Of a stretch of 5,165 nt of DNA, positions 4,502 through 5,165 are shown piece after piece (position 1 is the stretch's first letter; every line of letters begins with the position of its first letter). The notes beneath the pieces are model-generated. The model did no database searches. It saw only the letters and a program-made list of their open reading frames with translations, and was not told the origin of the DNA. The stretch is taken from positions 1-5,165 of the forward strand of contig JAFDWA010000155.1 of the NCBI GenBank assembly GCA_018268735.1, in the 5' to 3' direction. The position numbers were made by a program, and so were the translations under genes. This DNA is from Actinomycetota bacterium (GTDB taxonomy: Bacteria; Actinomycetota; Acidimicrobiia; Acidimicrobiales; Microtrichaceae).

Positions 4502-4924
4502 GTGGCCGAACACGACGAGGCGCTGACGATCCGGCCGGGCCTCGTGGTCGCCGGGAGCGAGCTCGACGAGCGGTTCACCACGTCGGGCGGTCCCGGCGGC
4601 CAGCACGCCAACCGCTCGAGGACCCGGGTCGAACTGCGGATCGACCTCCGGCGTTGCACCACCTTCGACGACCACCAGCGATCGCTGCTCGTCGAGCGGT
4701 TCGGGACGGAGATCCGCGTCGTGGTCGACGACGAGCGATCCCAGATGCGCAACCGAGCACTCGCGCGGGAACGACTCGCCGCACGGATCCGAGGGGCGCT
4801 CGTCCCGCAGCGGACCAGGACGGCGACGAGAGCCACCCGGGCCTCCCAACGCAGACGGCTCGACGCGAAGGGCCGGCGCAGCGAGCTCAAGCAGCAGCGT
4901 CGACGGCCGACCGATCAGGACTGA
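4502..4924 (+). CDS. arfB: ArfB-type peptidyl-tRNA hydrolase (GGQ ribosome-rescue factor)
   Basis: This 140-residue, release-factor-like protein frees stalled ribosomes by hydrolysing peptidyl-tRNA without a stop codon. The catalytic core carries SGGPGGQHANRSRTRVELR (residues 28-46), with the GGQ at 32-34 that acts in the peptidyl-transferase centre. There is no codon-recognition domain. From about residue 103 the chain is a strongly basic, Ala/Arg-rich tail with the K-R-R-S-x-x-K-x-x-R pattern (about 123-133) used by ArfB to occupy the empty mRNA channel. Length equals that of E. coli ArfB (140 aa). The frame is open back to 4247, but that stretch reads through the 16-bp repeat array and has no homology-like sequence. 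GTG at 4502, with a TANNNT box 6 bases before it, is therefore the chosen start. The stop overlaps the convergent oxidoreductase by 10 bases. Confidence 0.9.
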   Translation: MAEHDEALTIRPGLVVAGSELDERFTTSGGPGGQHANRSRTRVELRIDLRRCTTFDDHQRSLLVERFGTEIRVVVDDERSQMRNRALARERLAARIRGALVPQRTRTATRATRASQRRRLDAKGRRSELKQQRRRPTDQD

Positions 4925-5165
4925 CCGGCTCCCGCGAGCCGGATCACGACCTTGCCGGTGTTGGCACCGGTGAACATGGCGTTGAGCGCGTCGACGGCGG
5001 AGGCGAGGCCGTCGAAGACCTCGGCGTGGTAGCGCAACCGTCCCTCACGCTCCCACGACCGGAGCCGATCGCCGATCTCGGGGAACCTGGGGACGTCGTC
5101 GAGCGCCAGGAACCCCGTCATGGATGCACGCTGCTGGATCAGGTTCACGTAGTTCGCCGGGCCCG
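4915..5165 (-). CDS. NADP-dependent oxidoreductase, MDR superfamily, C-terminal fragment (runs off the window)
   Basis: Only the last 82 residues are present; the frame continues beyond the right edge through GPANYVNLIQQ. An in-frame GTG at 5148 is therefore internal, not a start. The pattern GPANYxNLIxxRASMTGFLALD, followed by RLRSWEREGRLRYHAEVFDGL, the ALNAMFTGANTGKVVIRL ending and a short tail, is typical of the C-terminus of zinc-independent medium-chain reductases such as curcumin reductase or leukotriene B4 12-hydroxydehydrogenase-like enzymes. These use NADPH to reduce the double bond of alpha,beta-unsaturated carbonyls. The Rossmann core and catalytic residues lie outside the window, so substrate class is inference. 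The gene converges on arfB and overlaps its end by 10 bases. Confidence 0.85.
   Translation of the reverse strand, partial: GPANYVNLIQQRASMTGFLALDDVPRFPEIGDRLRSWEREGRLRYHAEVFDGLASAVDALNAMFTGANTGKVVIRLAGAGQS

Noticed and set aside
4915..5148. Complete 77-aa gene starting at GTG 5148
   Set aside because: The frame continues upstream to the window edge with matching oxidoreductase sequence (GPANY), so this is an internal codon of a truncated gene.

Overview
The window is high-GC DNA (roughly 70% by eye) with dense genes on both strands, GTG starts and almost no Shine-Dalgarno sequences. With the protein families present, this suggests an actinobacterium; a lineage such as Acidimicrobiia is possible, but the sequence alone does not settle it. 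I see no tRNA, rRNA, insertion sequence, phage gene or CRISPR array.

Layout. On the + strand from the left edge are a 99-residue membrane protein of unknown function (42..341) and a potassium channel (338..1087), joined by a 4-base ATGA overlap. A convergent gap of about 230 bases follows, with stem-loops and a short tandem-repeat array (1263..1328). On the minus strand, read right to left, come an HtrA-like membrane-anchored serine protease with a PDZ domain (4214..2658), a gap with three successive stem-loops, a MOSC-domain protein (2444..1584) and a small GlsB/YeaQ-type membrane protein (1572..1318). Upstream of the protease, a divergent gap of about 290 bases holds a second, longer array of the same 16-bp repeat family (4264..4377). 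The gap ends at a + strand GGQ-motif ribosome-rescue hydrolase of ArfB type (4502..4924). That gene overlaps tail-to-tail by 10 bases with the 3' end of a minus-strand NADP-dependent oxidoreductase that runs off the right edge.

Functional themes. Several genes fit envelope and stress physiology (HtrA protease, GlsB-like protein, K+ channel with a coupled membrane partner). ArfB rescues stalled ribosomes, and the MOSC protein belongs to the molybdenum-cofactor sulfurase/reductase family. They do not form one obvious pathway; this looks like ordinary chromosome.

The most interesting material is non-coding. First, two arrays of a degenerate 16-bp repeat (CAGGAC followed by ten bases with C at every third position) lie about 3 kb apart, in the same orientation, in two different intergenic contexts. 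Second, four of the six complete genes have a TANNNT box 6 or 8 bases before the start codon, which is the layout of leaderless promoters. Third, three hairpins with purine/pyrimidine-biased loops lie between the protease and MOSC genes.
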